The notes beneath the pieces are model-generated. The model was not told where the DNA came from and searched no databases. It worked only from the letters and a program-made list of their open reading frames with translations. DNA of 64,000 bases from Symsagittifera roscoffensis (Eukaryota; Xenacoelomorpha; Acoela; Convolutidae), in the NCBI RefSeq assembly GCF_963678635.1, contig NC_087070.1, forward strand, positions 7,162,539 to 7,226,538, in the 5' to 3' direction. Below are positions 18,983 to 30,611 of the stretch, piece by piece. A program made the translations under genes and the position numbers. Positions within the stretch are counted from its first letter, which is position 1; each line of letters opens with the position of its first letter.

Positions 18983-19700
18983 ATGAGTCTAGACAAGTCC
19001 AGGATACCTAAACTAATTAATAGTTTTAGGCAATTTATACCAAAGAAACAAAGAAAATGAAGGAACAACCCTTTTGTGGAAAGGATCGCATGGACTCGGA
19101 CCAACAAAAGGAAGCAAATTCCAGGCGGAATGGTTAAAACAAGGAGTCAAAAGTCCTGGGAAGACCAAAAGGCAATGTTAGAAGTAAAGATACATCCAAA
19201 GCCTGCCCTGGATGAGAATCGGGCGGGACGTGGAACGGAAGGGAATGGGGACAGAAGGTTAACAAGTGAATCTACTCCAGTAGAACAAGGACATCACCAA
19301 CAGGCAGACTGGCTCTTCGGATCAGTTTGGTGTGGTCAGGAAAATAAACAAGACTGTAGATGGAAGACAGCAGTCAACAGAGTTTATGACCAAGACAAAC
19401 TCGGAGGTGCAATCCGGAAAGAACAGGAACAAAGAGTCAAGTATCCCACCAGCGGAACCGGAGGCGGATTATGAAGAAACACCGAGACAGAGAGGTACAA
19501 CTCGAGTCTCGACCAGCACTAAACTGCCTGGAACCAAGAGGGTAACGCCAACAGTAGTGACGCTATTAGTGGACAACGGGGCATCAATCGAAGAGGCCTT
19601 GACCAGGATAGTGGACAGCATGGGTGAGGATAGGATAGTGGACAGCAGAGCAGTTCACGTTGAGAGAGAAAACCTGCGAGAAGAGATCGACCGGTCCTAC
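18983..19700 (+). pseudogene. Ty3/gypsy copy B Gag N-terminus, degenerate
   Basis: ATG at 18983 reads MSLDKSRIPKLINSFRQF, clearly homologous to the copy A start at 13024. Stops and frame shifts follow at once (a TGA near 19058). Later pieces in different frames match copy A: MVKTRSQKSWEDQKAMLEVK, RRLTSESTPVEQGH, STSTKLPGTKRVTPTVVT, RAVHVERENLREEIDR. It ends abruptly near 19700, where minus-strand pol sequence begins. Divergence from copy A is large, so this is an old copy. Confidence 0.75.
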
Positions 19701-20941
19701 CCCAACTCCCCGGACCAAAATATCCATCGACATTCCCGTCGATCGCATACCGGATTTTAAAATCGGATTGGACACCGGAATGAGTAATTGCCTTTCCTGT
19801 GCTGCCCAAGAAGGATCATCCCTGACTTTTTTTGTGTATTTCATGCTCTCGCGGTCTACGTCTTGAATCGTGACACTGATTTCTTTTGGGTCCGATGTCA
19901 TTTCGTTCAGCCACTTCAGGACGCGCAGGTTGGTCAATTCTTGTTTGTACAACTGCTGCTGCTCAACGTCAAATTGTACTTCAGGTTAAGACCGGTCGTC
20001 GACCCACTCCACGTCTTGGTCATCGAGTATGTCTATGTCCCCTGACACGGGTATTTCCTCTACACCCACCAATTCTTCAACTATCTTCTTCAGGTCTATC
20101 CTGTCCAGTACAAAAAATTCTCCGTAAGGGTTATATTTCTTTGCGGGTCTTGTCCTGTCACTCTGCGTGTCTGCATTGAAAACGGTAGATCTGGTACCAA
20201 ATTCTTGGGAAACTCTATCTGTTCGGGGTCTACTCCCAGTCCTCTTCTGCGTAGGGTAAGGTTTCTTCATCTGCTTCAACTGGGATCCAGGTCCAGTGGC
20301 GGACTTATTACTTCTCCAAGGGCTTCATTCCCGTCATTCTTTTCCCTGGTACCTTTTTCATTGACCTCGTAGGCAGGGTCCATCATCAGATAATCGCCGT
20401 CTTCCATGTCTTCAGCACCAGTCCTCTGTGGATGCGTTTTGTGGTTTAATATTCTCAAAGTGCGCAGCTCGACCGGTACTCAGTCTGTAAAAACGTACCT
20501 ACTGGTGCACTTCCGTTATCATGAACGGTCCCCTCCACTTCTTTGGGAAACTCTTGGTTCCTTTCGGGGTTATGGCGTTTTGAAATACCCATACGTAGTC
20601 TCCTACTGAGTAAACTTTTGCACCAGCTGCTTTCTTATCAAACCTTTTCCTCTGCCTTGCTTGTGCTTGCTGCGTGTTTCGTCTGCAAAAGTAGTTCAGT
20701 TCTTGTTGGCGTCTAATCATATCCTTACATAAACTTGTGGTGATGTTTTCTTTCCTTCATAATCTGGGTTAAAAAAAGTCAAAGGCAAAGACTTTTCGTG
20801 TCCAGTCATTATTCATGTGCGAACTAATTCCCGTGGTGGAGTTTTGAGTGCTCTTATAAGCTTCCATCTCTTGTGGAAGGTATCTATCCCAATCAGTCTT
20901 GTATCTGGAACAATACACCCTCAACATCGACACCAGAGTCC
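19701..20941 (-). pseudogene. Ty3/gypsy pol C-terminus and integrase end, inverted within copy B
   Basis: Minus-strand fragments in element order. The integrase core end (TDWDRYLPQ at about 20890) is followed by a chain with RQRKRFDKKAAGAKVYSVGD and the GPY/F-type motif WRGPFMITEVHQ (20499-20720). Next come the acidic C-terminal extension (DGDYLMMDPAYEVNEKGTRE, 20276-20458; KKIVEELVGVEEIPV, 19986-20279) and TNLRVLKWLNEMTSDPKE (19584-19952). The same segments occur in copy C at 50607-51479. Several frame changes. It adjoins the plus-strand gag remnant near 19700, so this block is an inversion or insertion within copy B. Confidence 0.75.
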
Positions 20942-22803
20942 GTATTGATCAAATGATCGCATGCCTCTTCTGCTGAGGCAATTATGCAGTGGACGGCCTC
21001 TGCATATTTCGTGAAGTGATCGATTATCACCAGAACCTGATTGTAGCCATTGTCTGTCATGCATATCTTCTGGTGGTCATTCTGTACCACCTCATTGAAC
21101 TCAGATGACTCAATCGACTGCAAAGGAAATCGGAATTTCCTTAAATCCTTCTCTTGTTGGCATGACACAAATGCTGTTACCCACTTCTTGCATGCCTTCT
21201 TCTTCCCAGGCTATTCAAAGGGTTTCAGGCTCCTCTGGTATACTTTATCGATCCTCTGATGACCAATTTGATCATGCGACCTGAATAAAAGTTCCGATTG
21301 ATATAGTTGCGGCAACACTATCGCATTCTATTTGTACAGGACTTTGTCCTCTTCTCTACTCTTGCAAGCCAAGATCCGTCCTTGTTCAATTATAATCTTC
21401 CCTCTTTCTGCATAAAGTATTGTCTTAGGAAAAGGTAACTGTCCTCTTCCAGATCTCCTTTGTCTGGTGCCCCATTCTCGATCCACCTCTTCAAGTTGCT
21501 ACGGCCATTCCTCTGCGCTCGCAGTAGGTCCGAGAGTCTGTATCTTGCCTTCAATTATGTCTTCATGACCTCAATTGACTATTCAGCTCATCGGGCTGAT
21601 GCGCGTCACCTTCCATCTTAACGCAACAAATTTTCGCCAATGGCTCTGTCTCTTGTCTGAACGGTTGAAGGTCAGTCTTAACTGCTTCCTTCTGCGGTAA
21701 CAAGCTCATCGAACGTTTCGGTACCGCTATCATTTCTAGGTCATCAGCTGCATTGTCAAAGACTATTTCACTGGGTACCAGGTAGCGATCACTGTCAGGG
21801 TCTTGATATACTTCCCTGTCCAAGTCTGTTGCTCGAGTCTCCACTAGTAATGTGTGGATCGCTAATTCTGACATTTCTGGTCCTGTGCTCAAGTTCCTGT
21901 CTGAGTAGGTGTCGATCTCTGATTGCTTCGAGGTGTCCTTGCACCCCTGATCCGAAACGATTCGACAGGAATTCGAAGATCTTCTCAGCTGTGTCCCGCT
22001 GATACTGATTTCCGGCCATCGCGCAATTCAGGGCTGTCCCTTCTAGGTTGCTGGTGAGCGCACTGCATTCTTGTCTTTCTGCCAAGTCTTCTTCTTCAAA
22101 ATGGAGCTTCATGGCCTCTATCCAGGTATCTATACAGCCGTCAGATTCGTCTTTCTAACATCTTGGTTTCTTAAATACTCTTCTGGACATTTCGCTGCGT
22201 TCACTGGTCCTAGATAACCTCGCCAGGAAAGTTTCCAAGGACCTATTCAGTGGCTCAAAGGCTGTAGCCATTGCATCACGTAAATGCCCCGCCTGATCGT
22301 TGTTGCCCTCTGATTAAGGCTACGGAATTCCCCTCCTGTTCGAGTCGCTGGGTTGACTTCTTCCTTGATTCGCGTGACTCTAGCTTGTGGAATCGCTTCT
22401 CCTAGTCGCATTTGCGTCTCGCATTGGTCGTTCATTTGAGGTCGGCCTGCTACTAGTTGAATTCCCTCTGATATTCGTTGGGCCCCTCGGCCTATAATTC
22501 TCGGTGACATAGCTGGATGAACTGCCTTTTGCTCTCGTGGATCCATATGTCCTTCCTCTATTAGATTGTTCATTGAAGTTCACCCTCGGCTCCTTGTTGA
22601 GCTCTCCCGAGTTTGTTCCTCTATTTCTCGACCCACTCCTGTCTCCTAGGAGCCCATCTAACCTGTACATTATAGCTTGAGTGCGCCTCCCTAACATCGC
22701 GTCTATTCTCGTGTCGAGAGTCCCAAGAGTCTGCTCTTGCTGACTTCGTGGTTTCTCCATATCATCTCTCAGTAGTGTCTCTCTTTGCTCAGCTTCCCTT
22801 GTC
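20942..22803 (-). pseudogene. Unit 1: gag-pol deletion derivative of the gypsy element
   Basis: On the minus strand, Gag (LMTREAEQRE, RRTQAIMYRLDGLLG, HFEEEDLAERQECSALTSNL, AEKIFEFLSNRFGSGVQGH) is fused near 21890 to the region after RNase H (MSELAIHTLLVETRATDLD, DRYLVPSEIVFDNAADD, KICCVKMEGDAHQPDELNSQ). The integrase zinc-finger and core start follow (ACLSCQQEKDLRKFRFPLQS-type text, CMTDNGYNQVLVIIDHFTKYAEAV). Protease, RT and RNase H are absent, so this piece cannot encode an autonomous element. Confidence 0.8.
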
Positions 22804-25752
22804 ATTAAGGAGCGACTGGAACGGCTAGCATTAACGACAGCGGTAGAAATAACCATACTTGCAAGGGATGCTCTTCGTGGGCAGTCCCCGATGGAGCCTC
22901 GCGAACTAAGCCAGACAACGTAAGTGCAGATCCCAACAGCAGCCGCAGATTAACAGTCCTAGACTCAAGTGACACCCTGGGTGATCCAGGCGTGGAGTAG
23001 ACCATGCGAGAGCTGGTAGAAGCAGCTGGTCGGCTTGTAGCCAACACGAGTGTGCAAGGTTCTGGGGTGACTGTACCCTGTGAAACGATTGATGATACAG
23101 GCAGAGTAGAGCTCTCTTCGGAAGCGATGAAGAAAACAAATACCTCATAAGCTCCTGACAGGAAGATAAGGGAGATGCCCATGAAGAATGTTTCGCGCGT
23201 GTTTGATATACAAAAAAATAACCAGCTCAAGAACAACTTCACAGGAATTCCAGACACGGACATGCGAGCATGTTTTAACCGATCGACGTGGAGTCCAGCA
23301 ATGAACATACAGCAACCGCCCCTCGGAACGTCACATTTGATATTGCGCAATATTCTGTTGGAGAGTTTCACAGAACTTAAGAACCTCATGGATCACTACG
23401 ATGATGGCATTTGGAGGCGCCACAGTAGCCCAGATATATCGCATGGGGGAATTGATGAACCCAGGAAGAATTCCGGATATAATGATTTCGATAGGCACAA
23501 ACAACGTTTCCGGGAGTTCAGACGAGGAAGAAGCTCAGTCGGAGTCGATGATGGTATGCCTATTCACCACGCTATGGCAGAAAATAAAGTGCGAGGATGC
23601 TATCGTCCACTGGAAGAAGGCACAATGAAAGAGTCATCAGATGAAAGAACAACGTGCGAAGTCTGGCAAGTCGCAATGCTGGACGAATGAGCATGAACTG
23701 AGAGCTATGGATCAAAACAGATTCACCACTGATGGGATACACTTTGACAAGATTTTGGGACAAGGCTGGATGAATCGTGTTTTCCAGGAGCAATTAGTGG
23801 AAGAAGCCACGAATGTACCGGAAATCTCGACCTTAGTGCATCTGGAGACACCCTGGGATCAGTCCCAGGAGTGCCACAGGTGCCGCAGAGCTCCAGCGAG
23901 CAAGGGAAGAGGTCAGACGTATTAGATCGACTAGGCGAGGCACCAGCGAGGAGGACTATTTATCCTCGACGGAGATTGGGGCCCATCAGTCCAAAAGGGG
24001 ACACGACCTCAGGCACCTCGGGAGCTGAGACGACGAGTACGAGCCGGAGGGAACGACGTCCTGACAAAAGTAGTTTGATGTAGTCGAGACCCATACCGTC
24101 ACCCTAGCATGTTTTTATACCGTCTTCCTGGCATGCAAGGTAAAACTTGCAGATGATGCGATAAGAGTGTTGAATGGGTCGAAACTCTCTGTAAACGGGC
24201 TGTACTCGATTGTGGGAGTGGACTGGTCGATAGCAGCGGGAATCAACTTTAGCTCCACAATGGCATTGCGATTTTCTGACCTGTAGGGACTGCCCTCAAA
24301 GAACACCGTGGGTCCAGTAAATGCCAGACCCTTACAGGACGTGACGATGAACCATAGCGAACAAAATAGAAAAGAGAGGCCTGGAAGATTATTGACGACT
24401 AGAGCACCAAAAGGACAACATGTGAAGATGTTTGAGCAAGTGCGGACACCTCCAGATTACGTGAAAGAAAGAGCTTATCCAAAATCAGCAGCGCAAGATG
24501 TGCGGCGGGCTGAGATTTTGAATAGACGAGACTATCTTCGCAGCATATGATAAAGCAGAAATGAGGAGAACAAAGATATCAGTGGTTGCGAGCTCGGACT
24601 CTGTGCAATCCCTTGTTTTTTTAGTCTGACGGTAGCGCGAGCCGACCTGGGCTTGCGCTAACGTGAGCTCCATAGGCTCCATATGTGCTCCATGGGCTCC
24701 ATCGGGGTTTAATGACAAACCGAAATGAACGCGATAACTATCGGGTTCGCCGGCATAAACGATCATTTGCATAGTAGGGGTTTCCTGAGCAGACTCAGAG
24801 AGCCTACAACGGCGGAAGGTGCAGTAAGGCCAGCAACAAAAAAGACATTTTGGAATCAGTGGGCGAGATAATGGATGTGTTGAAAGAAGGCGCATTCCAG
24901 AAAATAACATCAAAAGCAGTATTAGCGTTGTCTCCGTGATATAAACAAGGATTAAAGTTCGTGTAAGCAATGGTAGCAATACTCTCGGACGGGAAGTATG
25001 ATGTAATCAGAACTGCCCGAACCGCGAAGTGGAAGCGAGAAAACTGAGACCACTTCGGATAGAATTGCCGGCGGTATGGTCGGATATCTCAAACGCTATG
25101 AGAGGGTTCAAAGACCATTCGCTACATATGCTAGTGTTGGATGAAGTGTTGGGATTGGAACAGTGCAATTTCAGCAGACAGCTCAAATTGAAGCCAGGAA
25201 TCCACGACAAGCATCGAGTGATAGTAGGGATGTCTATGGACCTATGGTTCAGCGAAATGAAGATCAAAGAAGAAGGAGAAAAGAGGCAAAACTCCAAAGA
25301 AACGAAAGCTCACTTGGAGCCTTTGGTTTTGCGAACAAATCCAGAGGCCAATAAGTTGCTGCATGGACTCCTAGAATAGCAGCATTGGGTATGGGCGCTT
25401 TGGAGCGAGGCCCAGCGATAATCACGAAATTTCTTAGCTATCTGGTAAAAGAATTAGAATTAGCGGAAAATGCGGGAAAAAAATCAGCTGAACTTGTGAA
25501 TAGGATGTGCCAGGTAACGCTTGAGTCATTCTGGGTACAGAATGCGAGAGGAGAAGAAGGCTTCGACAGAACGGACAGAATGTTACAAGAGTTGGGAGCT
25601 GGATGGACCGTCTCCTTCCTGGCGAAAGTCTACCCGGCACTCTCTCACTACCTGATAAGGGAGTTTCTTAAAGCAGTCACCGAATTGTCGATAGCTATGA
25701 TCCTGTCATTGTTTGTGACGTCCGGAGCAGAAAGTTTCGAGAAAGTTTGATA
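22804..25752 (+). pseudogene. Unit 1: front of ORF2 with SGNH-hydrolase-like domain
   Basis: Plus-strand, several frame changes. Recognisable: VEAAGRLVANTSVQGSGVTV (about 22990), DIQKNNQLKNNFTGIPDTDM (23200), GELMNPGRIPDIMISIGTNN (23448-23507), FTTDGIHFDKILGQGWMNR (23722-23778), WDQSQECHRCRRAPASKGRG (23857-23916), VGPVNARPLQDV (24308), and two longer frames, 25029-25379 and 25385-25750. GTNN and DGIH resemble SGNH-hydrolase blocks III and V. It starts head-to-head against the minus gag derivative at 22803. The real start codon is not clear. Confidence 0.6.
24660..24706 (+). repeat. Short GCTCCAT repeat (also at 29511 and 34362)
   Basis: Four near-tandem copies of GCTCCAT (AGCTCCATAG, GCTCCATATGT, GCTCCATGG, GCTCCATCGGGG). 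They lie in a stretch with no counterpart in copy C and in a place where the ORF2 frame is lost. Confidence 0.6.
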
Positions 25753-25760
25753 TGAAACGA

Positions 25761-27650
25761 TAGTAAGTTCTCCCACAGTATTTTTTCCCTTGTGCGATTG
25801 GAATGTCATTGGACATACATGCCTCGCTGTCCTTGTATTGATCAAATGATCGCATGCCTCTTCTGCTGAGGCAATTATGCAGTGGACGGCCTCTGCATAT
25901 TTCGTGAAGTGATCGATTATCACCAGAACCTGATTGTAGCCATTGTCTGTCATGCATATCTTCTGGTGGTCATTCTGTACCACCTCATTGAACTCAGATG
26001 ACTCAATCGACTGCAAAGGAAATCGCAATTTCCTTAAATCCTTCTCTTGTTGGCATGACACAAATGCTGTTACCCACTTCTTGCATGCCTTCTTCTTCCC
26101 AGGCTATTCAAAGGGTTTCAGGATCCTCTGGTATACTTTATCGATCCTCTGATGACCAATTTGATCATGCGACCTGAATAAAAGTTCCGATTGATATAGT
26201 TGCGGCAACACTATCGCATTCTATTTGTACAGGACTTTGTCCTCTTCTCTACTCTTGCAAGCCAAGATCCCGTCCTTGTTTAATTATAAACTTCCCTCTT
26301 TCTGCATAAAGTATTGTCTTAGGAAAAGGTAACTGTCCTCTTCCAGATCTCCTTTGTCCGGTGCCCCATTCTCGATCCACCTCTTCAAGTTGCTACGGAC
26401 ATTCCTCTGCGCTCGTAGTAGGTCCGAGAGTCTGTGTCGTGCCTTCAATTATGTCTTCATGACCCTCAATTGACTATTCAGCTCATCGGGCTGATGCGCG
26501 TCACCTTCCATCTTAACGCAACAAATTTTCGCCAATGGCTCTGTCTCTTGTCTGAACGGTTGAAGGTCAGTCTTAACTGCTTCCTTCTGCGGTAACAAGC
26601 TCATCGATTGTTTCGGTACCGCTATCATTTCTATGTCATCAGCCGCATTGTGAAATACTATTTCACTGGGTACCAGGTAGCGATCACTGTCAGGGTCTTG
26701 ATATATTTCCCTGTCCAAGTCTTTTGCTCGAGTCTCCACTAGTAATGTGTGGATCGCTAATTCTGACATTTCTGATCCTGTGCTCGAGTTCCTGTCTGAG
26801 TAGGTGTCGATCTCTGATTTCTTCGAGGTGTCCTTGCACCCCTGATCCGAAACGATTCGACAGGAATTCGAAGATCTTCTCAGCTGTGTCCCGCTGATAC
26901 TGCTTTCCGGCCATCACGCAATTCAGGGCTGTCCCTTCCAGGTTGCTGGTGAGCGCACTGCATTCTTGTCTTTCTGTCAAGTCTTCTTCCTCAAAATGGA
27001 GCTTCATGGCCTCTATCCAGGTATCTATACAGCCGTCAGATTCGTCTTTCTAACATCTTGGTTTCTTAAATACTCTTCTGGACATTTCGCTGCGTTCACT
27101 GGTCCTAGATAACCTCGCCAGGAAAGTTTCCAAGGACCTATTCAGTGGTTCAAAGGCTGTAGCCATTGCATCGCGTAAATGCCCCGCTTGATCGTTGTTG
27201 CCCTCTGATTATGGCTACGGAATTCCCCTCCTGTTCGAGTCGCTGGGTTGACTTCTTCCTTGATTCGCGTGACTCTAGCTTGTAGAATCGCTTCTCCTAC
27301 TCGCATTTGCGTCTCGCATTGGTCGTTCATTTGAGGTCGGTCTGCTACTAGTTGAATTCCCTCTGATATTCGTTGGGCCCCTCGGCCTATAATTCTCGGT
27401 GACATAGCTGGATGAACTGCCTTTTGCTCTCGTGGATCCATATGTCCTTCCTCTATTAGATTGTTCATTGAAGTTCACCCTCGGCTCCTTGTTGAGCTCT
27501 CCCGAGTTTGTTCCTCTGTTTGTCGACCAACTCTTGTCTCCTAGGAGCCCATCTAACCTGTACATTATAGCCTGAGTGCGCCTCCCTATCATCGCGTCTA
27601 TTCTCCATATCAACTCTCAGTAGTGTCTCTCTTTGCTCAGCTTCCCTTGT
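25761..27650 (-). pseudogene. Unit 2: gag-pol deletion derivative
   Basis: Same structure as in unit 1: Gag to 26770-27650, post-RNase H linker 26449-26769, integrase start 25761-26152. It additionally has the integrase stretch INTRTARHVCPMTFQSHKGK at about 25790-25850 that unit 1 lacks; the second catalytic Asp motif has become FQSHKGK. A 45-bp deletion relative to unit 1 lies near 27605. Confidence 0.8.
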
Positions 27651-30603
27651 CATTAAGGAGCGACCAGAACGACTAGCATTAACGACAGCGGTAGAAAGAA
27701 CCATACCTGCAAGGGATGCTCCTCGTGGGCAGTCCCCGATGGAGCCTCGCGAACTAAGCCAGACAACGGAAGTGCAGATCCCAACAGCAGCCGCAGAGTA
27801 ACAATCCTAGACCTAAGTGACACCCTAGGTGATCCAGGCGTGGAGCAGCTCATGCTAGAGCTGGTAGAAGCAGCTGGACGGCTTGTAGCCAACAGGAGTG
27901 TGCCAGGTTCCGGGGTGACTGTACCCTGTGGAACGATTGATGATACAGGCAGAGTAGAGCTCTCTTCGGAAGCGATGAAGAAAACAAATACCCCAAAAAC
28001 TCCTGACAGGAAGATAAGGGAGATGCCCATGAAGAAAGTTTTGCTCGTGTTTGATATACAAAAAAATAACCAGCTCAAGAACAGCTTCACAGGAGTTCCA
28101 GACACGGACATGCGAGCATGTTTTAACCGATCGACGTGGAGTCCAGCAATGAACATACAGCAACCGCCCCTCGGAACGTCACATTTGATATTGGGCGATA
28201 TTCTGGTGAGAGTTTCGCAGAACTTAAGAACCTCATGGATCACTACGGTGATGGCCTTTAGAGGCGCCACAGTAGCCCAGATATATCGCATGGGGGAATT
28301 GATGAACCCAGGAAGAATTCCGGATATAATGAGCTCAGACGAGGAAGAAGCTCAGTCGGAGTCGATGATGGTATGCCTATCCACCACGCTATGGCAGAAA
28401 ATAAAGTGCAAGGTACTGACCGTTTGCACCCTACCGATGAGCACGAGGACGCTATCGTCCACTGGAAGAAGGCACAATGAGAGAGTCGTCAGATGAAATA
28501 ACAACCTGCGAAGATTGGCAAGTCGCAATGCTGGACGAATGAGCATGAACTGAGAGCTATGGATTAGAACAGATTCACCACTGATGGGATACATTTTGAC
28601 AAGATAAGGGGCAAGGCTGGATGAATTGTGTTTTCCAGGAGCAATTAGTGGAAGAAGCCACGAATGTACCGGAAATCTCGACCTTAGTGCATCTGGAGAC
28701 ACCCTGGGATCAGTCCCAGGAGTGCCACAGGTGCCGCAGAGCTCCAGCGAGCAAGGGAAGAGGTCAGACGTATTAGATCGACTAGGCGAGGCACCAGCGA
28801 GGAGGACTATTTATCCTCGACGGAGATTGGGGCCCATCAGTCCAAAAGGGGACACGACCTCAGGCACCTCGGGAGCTGAGACGACGAGTACGAGCCGGAG
28901 GGAACGACGTCCTGACAAAAGTAGTTTGATGTAGTCGAGACCCATACCGTCACCCTAGCATGTTTTTATACCGTCTTCCTGGCATGCAAGGTAAAACTTG
29001 CAGATGATGCGATAAGAGTGTTGAATGGGGCGAAACTCTCTGTAAACGGGCTGTACTCGATTGTGGGAGTGGACTGGTCGATAGCAGCGGGAATCAACTT
29101 TAGCTCCACAATGGCATTGCGATTTTCTGACCTGTAGGGACTGCCCTCAAAGAACACCGTGGGTCCAGTAAATGCCAGACCCTTACAGGACGTGACGATG
29201 AACCATAGCGAACAAAATAGAAAAGAGAGGCCTGGAAGATTATTGACGACTAGAGCACCAAAAGGACAACATGTGAAGATGTTTGAGCAAGTGCGGACAC
29301 CTCCAGATTACGTGAAAGAAAGAGCTTATCCAAAATCAGCAGCGCAAGATGTGCGGCGGGCTGAGATTTTGAATAGACGAGACTATCTTCGCAGCATATG
29401 ATAAAGCAGAAATGAGGAGAACAAAGATATCAGTGGTTGCGAGCTCGGACTCTGTGCAATCCCTTGTTTTTTTAGTCTGACGGTAGCGCGAGCCGACCTG
29501 GGCTTGCGCTAACGTGAGCTCCATAGGCTCCATATGTGCTCCATGGGCTCCATCGGGGTTTAATGACAAACCGAAATGAACGCGATAACTATCGGGTTCG
29601 CCGGCATAAACGATCATTTGCATAGTAGGGGTTTCCTGAGCAGACTCAGAGAGCCTACAACGGCGGAAGGTGCAGTAAGGCCAGCAACAAAAAAGACATT
29701 TTGGAATCAGTGGGCGAGATAATGGATGTGTTGAAAGAAGGCGCATTCCAGAAAATAACATCAAAAGCAGTATTAGCGTTGTCTCCGTGATATAAACAAG
29801 GATTAAAGTTCGTGTAAGCAATGGTAGCAATACTCTCGGACGGGAAGTATGATGTAATCAGAACTGCCCGAACCGCGAAGTGGAAGCGAGAAAACTGAGA
29901 CCACTTCGGATAGAATTGCCGGCGGTATGGTCGGATATCTCAAACGCTATGAGAGGGTTCAAAGACCATTCGCTACATATGCTAGTGTTGGATGAAGTGT
30001 TGGGATTGGAACAGTGCAATTTCAGCAGACAGCTCAAATTGAAGCCAGGAATCCACGACAAGCATCGAGTGATAGTAGGGATGTCTATGGACCTATGGTT
30101 CAGCGAAATGAAGATCAAAGAAGAAGGAGAAAAGAGGCAAAACTCCAAAGAAACGAAAGCTCACTTGGAGCCTTTGGTTTTGCGAACAAATCCAGAGGCC
30201 AATAAGTTGCTGCATGGACTCCTAGAATAGCAGCATTGGGTATGGGCGCTTTCGAGCGAGGCCCAGCGATAATCACGAAATTTCTTAGCTATCTGGTAAA
30301 AGAATTAGAATTAGCGGAAAATGCGGGAAAAAAATCAGCTGAACTTGTGAATAGGATGTGCCAGGTAACGCTTGAGTCATTCTGGGTACAGAATGCGAGA
30401 GGAGAAGAAGGCTTCGACAGAACGGACAGAATGTTACAAGAGTTGGGAGCTGGATGGACCGTGTCCTTCCTGGCGAAAGTCTACCCGGCACTCTCTCACT
30501 ACCTGATAAGGGAGTTTCTTAAAGCAGTCACCGAATTGTCGATAGCTGTGATCCTGTCATTGTTTGTGACGTCCGGAGCAGAAAGTTTCGAGAAAGTTTG
30601 ATA
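27651..30603 (+). pseudogene. Unit 2: front of ORF2 with SGNH-like domain
   Basis: Longest clean frame 27840-28496 (218 residues): MLELVEAAGRLVANRSVPGS, then FDIQKNNQLKNSFTGVPDTD, a frame slip, and GELMNPGRIPDIMSSDEEEA, in which the GTNN block present in unit 1 is deleted (between 28329 and 28331). DGIHF is still visible near 28578. Later frames 29159-29401, 29880-30230 and 30236-30601 are nearly identical to unit 1. Loss of GTNN means this copy could not be an active SGNH hydrolase. Confidence 0.6.
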
Positions 30604-30611
30604 TGAAACGA

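Larger units (their letters stand above)
20942..25760. repeat. Tandem unit 1 of about 4.85 kb
   Basis: First of three head-to-tail copies. Offset to unit 2 is 4893 bp on its left part (21050 versus 25943) and 4851 bp on its right part (24115 versus 28966), because unit 1 carries several indels in 22700-23620. The right part (from about 24600) is almost identical to unit 2. The left part is the most divergent of the three and lacks the first 74 bp present in units 2 and 3. Confidence 0.92.
25761..30611. repeat. Tandem unit 2 of 4851 bp
   Basis: Offset 4851 to unit 3 throughout. The left part shares indels and substitutions with unit 3 against unit 1 (for example ACAAGATAAGGGGCAAGG at about 28600). 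The right part from about 29475 shares bases with unit 1 against unit 3 (for example TTTTAGTCTGACGG), with a few exceptions. Unit 2 therefore looks like a hybrid. Confidence 0.93.

Noticed and set aside
22805-23389. 194-residue minus frame with hydrophobic stretches (and 212-residue versions at 27653 and 32504)
   Set aside because: Antisense shadow of the conserved plus-strand ORF2; its homology between units only follows the DNA repeat and no independent family resemblance is seen.
24485-24979. 164-residue minus frame repeated at 29336 and 34187
   Set aside because: Lies opposite ORF2 text and is repeated only because the 4.85-kb unit is repeated.
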